A stretch of 45,459 bases of DNA from Mesorhizobium loti (lineage in GTDB: Bacteria; Pseudomonadota; Alphaproteobacteria; Rhizobiales; Rhizobiaceae), in NCBI RefSeq assembly GCF_001510895.1, contig NZ_LPWA01000130.1, positions 1 to 45,459 on the forward strand. Direction: 5' to 3'. Under the pieces are notes generated by a model. The model had not been told where the DNA came from, searched no databases, and was given only the letters and a program-made list of their open reading frames with translations. A program made the position numbers and the translations under genes. This document shows positions 42,703-45,459 of the stretch, piece after piece. How positions within the stretch are numbered: position 1 is the stretch's first letter; every line of letters starts with the position of its first letter.

Positions 42703-42855
42703 GTGCATATGCGAAATCGCGATGACGCGACAGCCGCGCAAGCGCCTGGCCTTCCTGGCCGGGCGCCCCGTGGCACGGATGTTGCGTGGTCTTTTCTGGT
42801 AACGACGCCACTCTTCGAAGGCCGGTAGCGCCTGCAACCTGGAATTGGACCGAAG

Positions 42856-44517
42856 ATGAATTATGCCAACTTTCCTCTCGATAAGAGGATGCCATTGCCC
42901 AGCACCGAACCGGAAAAGGGTGAAGACTTCATCGACGTCGAGCGTCTGCTTGGCATGGCGGCCCGCCAGGTCAAGGTGGTGGCGGTCTGCGCCGTCATCG
43001 GCCTGTTCCTGGGCGTGATCTATCTGCAGACCACGCCCAAGCAATTTACGTCGGTCTCGAGCGTTTTGATCGACGAAGGCTTGAACAAGGTCGTCGACGA
43101 CATTTCGGCGGCCAATGTCACGCAGCAGACGGACGCGACGATCCTCAGCCAGATAGAAATTCTCAACTCGGCGCGTCTGGCATCGGTGGTGGTCGACAAG
43201 CTGAAGCTCGACCAGAACGACGAGTTCATGTATCCGCCGCAATCGGCCCTTGCCCAGGGTATCGGTTTCCTGCGCAGCGTGGTTGGCTATTTTCGCGGCG
43301 GCTCCGGCACGGACGACATTCCGGGGATCCAGAACGTCGACGAAGCGACGCGCCAGGCAATGATCACCGCCGCGCGTCACGACTATGCGGTCCTCAAGCT
43401 GCAGACCGAGTTGATGGCCGATCGCAACGGCCGCAGCAACGTCATCACCTTGGGCTATCAGTCGACCAATCCGGCTCTCGCCACTTCGATCACCAAGGCC
43501 TATGCCGAGGCCTATCTCGCGGATCAGCTCAATGCCAGCTTCGACGCCACCGAGCGCGCGGCCGTCTGGCTGCAGGGCCGGCTGACCGAGCTTCGCCAAA
43601 GCTCGCAACAGGCTGCCATGGAAGTCGAGAAATTCAGGGCCGAGCACGGGCTGTCCTCAAACAGCGACGGCCAGTTGATCAGCGGCAAGCAGCTGTCCGA
43701 CCTCAACGCCCAGCTCATCATCGCGCAGGCCGATACGGCTCGTGCCAGTGCTCGCTACCAGCAGTACAAGGCGATCGTCGACAGCGGCTCCGAGAATGCT
43801 TTCAACGATTCCGCGATTGCGTCCGACCAGCCGAGCAGCTCGGTCATCATCGGTCTCAAGACCCGTTATCTCGCCGTCTCCAAGCGTCTGCAGGATGTCG
43901 AGGCGAATTTCGGCAAGGATCACCCTCAGGCGGTGCAACTCGCCAGGGAGAAGGCCGATGTGTCGGCGCAGATCTTCGGGCAGTTGAAGCAGATCACCGA
44001 AAGCTACCGCAACGACTTCCAGGTGGCGCAGGCGCGTGAGGCCGAACTCAGGCAGAAGATCACCACCGCCGCCGGCCAGAGCTCGGCCGACAACGAGTCG
44101 CAGGTGAGGTTGAGAGAACTCGACCAGCAGGCGCAGGCGCTCTCCACGCTCTACCAGACCTTCCTCAGCCGCTACCAGGAAGCCTCGCAGCAGCAATCCT
44201 TCCCTGTCGGCAAGGTCCGCATCATCTCGGACGCGAACATGCCCCTTGCCGCGTCGAGCCCGCGCACCATCAAGGTGCTGGCGCTCTCGCTGGTGCTCGG
44301 CCTTATGCTTGGCGCCGGCTTCGGAGGCCTGAACGAATTCAACGAGCGCTTCTTCCGCACGGGCGAGGACGTCCGCGACCGCGTCGGCCTGAAGTTCCTC
44401 GGCTATCTGCCGACGATCGGCGGCGGCAAGGCCAAGGAGACGAAGCCGGATGACCTGCCGGTCGACGGCAAGGTCACCAGCCTGTCGCTGCGGAGCGAAG
44501 GGCGCGCATGCGGGTGA
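42856..44517 (+). CDS. exoP: ExoP-like polysaccharide co-polymerase, Wzz membrane part
   Basis: A 553-residue chain-length determinant protein. The Wzz domain opens with EDFIDVERLLGMAARQVKVVAVCAVIGLFLGVIYLQTTPKQFTS (first membrane helix at about 36-55). A large periplasmic coiled-coil region follows (about 60-450, for example LQDVEANFGKDHPQAVQLAREKADVS). The second helix is SPRTIKVLALSLVLGLMLGAGFGGLNEF with the conserved proline-rich entry. It ends SLRSEGRACG at a TGA just inside the next kinase frame. In Sinorhizobium, ExoP fuses this domain to a tyrosine kinase. Adding one base at 44502-44508 would fuse the two here into 794 residues (ExoP is about 786), so the split is probably an artefact. 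Confidence 0.88.
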   Translation: MNYANFPLDKRMPLPSTEPEKGEDFIDVERLLGMAARQVKVVAVCAVIGLFLGVIYLQTTPKQFTSVSSVLIDEGLNKVVDDISAANVTQQTDATILSQIEILNSARLASVVVDKLKLDQNDEFMYPPQSALAQGIGFLRSVVGYFRGGSGTDDIPGIQNVDEATRQAMITAARHDYAVLKLQTELMADRNGRSNVITLGYQSTNPALATSITKAYAEAYLADQLNASFDATERAAVWLQGRLTELRQSSQQAAMEVEKFRAEHGLSSNSDGQLISGKQLSDLNAQLIIAQADTARASARYQQYKAIVDSGSENAFNDSAIASDQPSSSVIIGLKTRYLAVSKRLQDVEANFGKDHPQAVQLAREKADVSAQIFGQLKQITESYRNDFQVAQAREAELRQKITTAAGQSSADNESQVRLRELDQQAQALSTLYQTFLSRYQEASQQQSFPVGKVRIISDANMPLAASSPRTIKVLALSLVLGLMLGAGFGGLNEFNERFFRTGEDVRDRVGLKFLGYLPTIGGGKAKETKPDDLPVDGKVTSLSLRSEGRACG

Positions 44518-45239
44518 GCCTCGATGCGCCGGCCTCGATGTTCGCCGAGACGCTCCGCAACGCCAAGATCGCGTTCGATGTGGTGATGGAAGACAAGGGC
44601 AGCCGGGTGATCGGCGTCATCTCGGTCCTGCCCGGCGAAGGCAAGTCGACGGTTGCGGCAAACCTCGCAGGGCTGCTCGCCGCCAACGGCGCCAAGACTT
44701 TGCTGATCGACGCCGACCTGCGCAATCCCGGTCTCAGCCGCAGCCTCGGCATGGAGTCCGAACAGGGGCTGATGGAAGCGGTGGTCAGCGGGCAGACCTG
44801 GCAGTCGGTCGGCAAGGTCGACCGCCAGACCAAGCTGGCGATCATCCCCGCCGTGCTGCGCGGCCAGTTCTCGCACACCAGCGAGCTTCTGGGCTCGGCC
44901 GGCATGCGGCGCTTCATCGAGAACGCCAGGGAGACCTTCGAATACATCATCGTCGACCTGCCGCCGCTCGGCCCGGTGGTCGACGCCAAGGCCTTCGCGC
45001 CGCTGGTCGACGGTTTCGTGCTCGTCACCGAATGGGGCCGCACGCCGCGCGCTATGGTGCGCTCGATGCTGGAACAGGAGTCCTATGTCGCCGACAAGAT
45101 CGTCGGTGCGGTGCTCAACAAGGTCGAGCTGAAGAAGCTGGCGAAATACGGCTCGCTCGGCGGTTCGGAAAAGTTCTTCGACCGCTATTCGAGCTACTAT
45201 CTGGAGAAGTCGGAATCGCGCGCCAAGCAGGCGGCCTAG
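44508..45239 (+). CDS. exoP: ExoP-like cytoplasmic tyrosine autokinase (BY-kinase) part
   Basis: A 243-residue BY-kinase domain starting MRVSLDAPASMFAETLRNAKIAFD, the linker found inside fused ExoP proteins. Walker A is VLPGEGKSTVAANLAG, Walker A' LLIDADLRNPGLSR and Walker B YIIVDLPPLGPVVDA. The C-terminal cluster KYGSLGGSEKFFDRYSSYY supplies the tyrosines for autophosphorylation. It controls polymer length and amount through phosphorylation. ATG 44508 overlaps the end of the Wzz part by 10 bases. Stand-alone, it could act as a CpsD/Wzc-C partner; a fused ExoP is more likely. Confidence 0.88.
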   Translation: MRVSLDAPASMFAETLRNAKIAFDVVMEDKGSRVIGVISVLPGEGKSTVAANLAGLLAANGAKTLLIDADLRNPGLSRSLGMESEQGLMEAVVSGQTWQSVGKVDRQTKLAIIPAVLRGQFSHTSELLGSAGMRRFIENARETFEYIIVDLPPLGPVVDAKAFAPLVDGFVLVTEWGRTPRAMVRSMLEQESYVADKIVGAVLNKVELKKLAKYGSLGGSEKFFDRYSSYYLEKSESRAKQAA

Positions 45240-45260
45240 CTCGTCGACGCGTGCGCTTTG

Positions 45261-45308
45261 GAGCAATTCCAGGAAAAGTGTGTAACGGTTTTCCGTCCGG
45301 AATTGCGT
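45261..45308 (+). repeat. Rhizobial palindromic intergenic repeat, copy 3
   Basis: gagcaattccaggaaaagtg, then tgtaacggttttccgtcc and ggaattgcgt. It follows the exoP kinase stop by 21 bases. Similarity with the 14325 copy (inverted) continues to the right as far as tagagcggttc at about 45323-45333. Confidence 0.75.
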
Positions 45309-45334
45309 CAAAAACAAAGAGATAGAGCGGTTCG

Positions 45335-45351
45335 CCGTTTCCGTGAAACGG
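45335..45351. repeat. Short inverted repeat next to insertion sequence
   Basis: ccgttt-ccgtg-aaacgg lies between repeat copy 3 and the transposase end; gaaacgg recurs directly after it. It may be the remainder of a repeat interrupted by the insertion sequence. Confidence 0.4.
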
Positions 45352-45382
45352 TGAAACGGTCTAGGCTGTAGTGACAATTTAA

Positions 45383-45459
45383 TCATTTGAGCCAGAGCAT
45401 GATAGCTGCGAGCTTGACGAAGCCGAGGAAGTTTGCGGCGATTTTGTCGTAGCGCGTTG
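45383..45459 (-). mobile_element. IS5-family-like transposase, C-terminal end (partial)
   Basis: The minus-strand frame entering from the window edge reads TRYDKIAANFLGFVKLAAIMLWLK and stops at TGA 45385-45383. This closing block, with RYDK...A.NFL...LAA...LWL, is typical of the C-terminus of IS5-group DDE transposases. The rest lies outside the window. The element's terminal repeat probably lies near 45361-45380 (ctaggctgtagtgacaattt), but its outer limit cannot be fixed without the other end. Confidence 0.75.

Noticed and set aside
3388..45239. Programmed frameshifting or genuine gene decay as the cause of the frame breaks
   Set aside because: No slippery heptamers were noted, the breaks hit unrelated families, all are one-base losses, and no other damage accompanies them.
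1..45459. CRISPR array, tRNA or rRNA genes
   Set aside because: No regularly spaced repeats, cloverleaf sequences or rRNA-like segments were seen on either strand; palindromic repeats present are dispersed.

Overview
The window is GC-rich, densely coded chromosomal DNA from an alphaproteobacterium, most likely Mesorhizobium or a close relative in the Rhizobiales. This is an inference from succinoglycan-type exo genes, an ExoX-type repressor, rhizobial intergenic repeats and overall gene style. No rRNA, tRNA or CRISPR array was seen.

Layout. 1-3360: end of a glycine-betaine/choline-type ABC importer (tail of the binding protein, ATPase, double-length fused permease). 3388-13978: a catabolic locus. 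On the minus strand lie an amidohydrolase, a flavin reductase and a GntR/FCD regulator. Divergent from them are a family-5 solute-binding protein, two permeases, a cytosine-deaminase-like hydrolase, two ATPases and a GlcG/HbpS-like protein. 14398-20073: first exopolysaccharide (EPS) block: exoQ-, acyltransferase-, exoF-, exoY- and exoX-like genes. 20044-27616: a lasso peptide locus. On the minus strand, in transcription order, are precursor A, B1 (PqqD/RRE), B2 protease, C cyclase, an HPr-kinase-like kinase K and ABC exporter D; a nucleotidyltransferase is divergent. 27620-45239: second EPS block: exoU-like, a small unknown, exoK-like glycanase, UDP-glucose dehydrogenase, a GMC dehydrogenase with a Tat-type small subunit, a GT4, a PRTase/HAD-like fusion, a flippase, exoL-, exoA-, exoM-, exoO-, exoN- and exoP-like genes. 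45383-45459: the end of an IS5-like transposase runs off the window.

Main discovery. A 50-residue precursor at 25749-25901 (minus) has the RRE-recognition motif YETPSL, a Thr at -2 and a core beginning GASGTTALD, so a Gly1-Asp9 macrolactam ring is predicted. The core ends in Ser, the residue that paeninodin-type lasso kinases phosphorylate, and the cluster encodes such a kinase. The system therefore looks like a C-terminally phosphorylated lasso peptide embedded in an EPS locus, with its nucleotidyltransferase apparently co-transcribed with an exoU-like glycosyltransferase. A hairpin between A and B1 probably sets the precursor-to-enzyme ratio.

Data quality. Seven genes are broken by eight events, and every one is repaired by adding a single base. 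All repaired lengths match their families. This points to base-dropping sequencing or assembly errors rather than decay, so these genes are annotated as frameshifted but probably functional.
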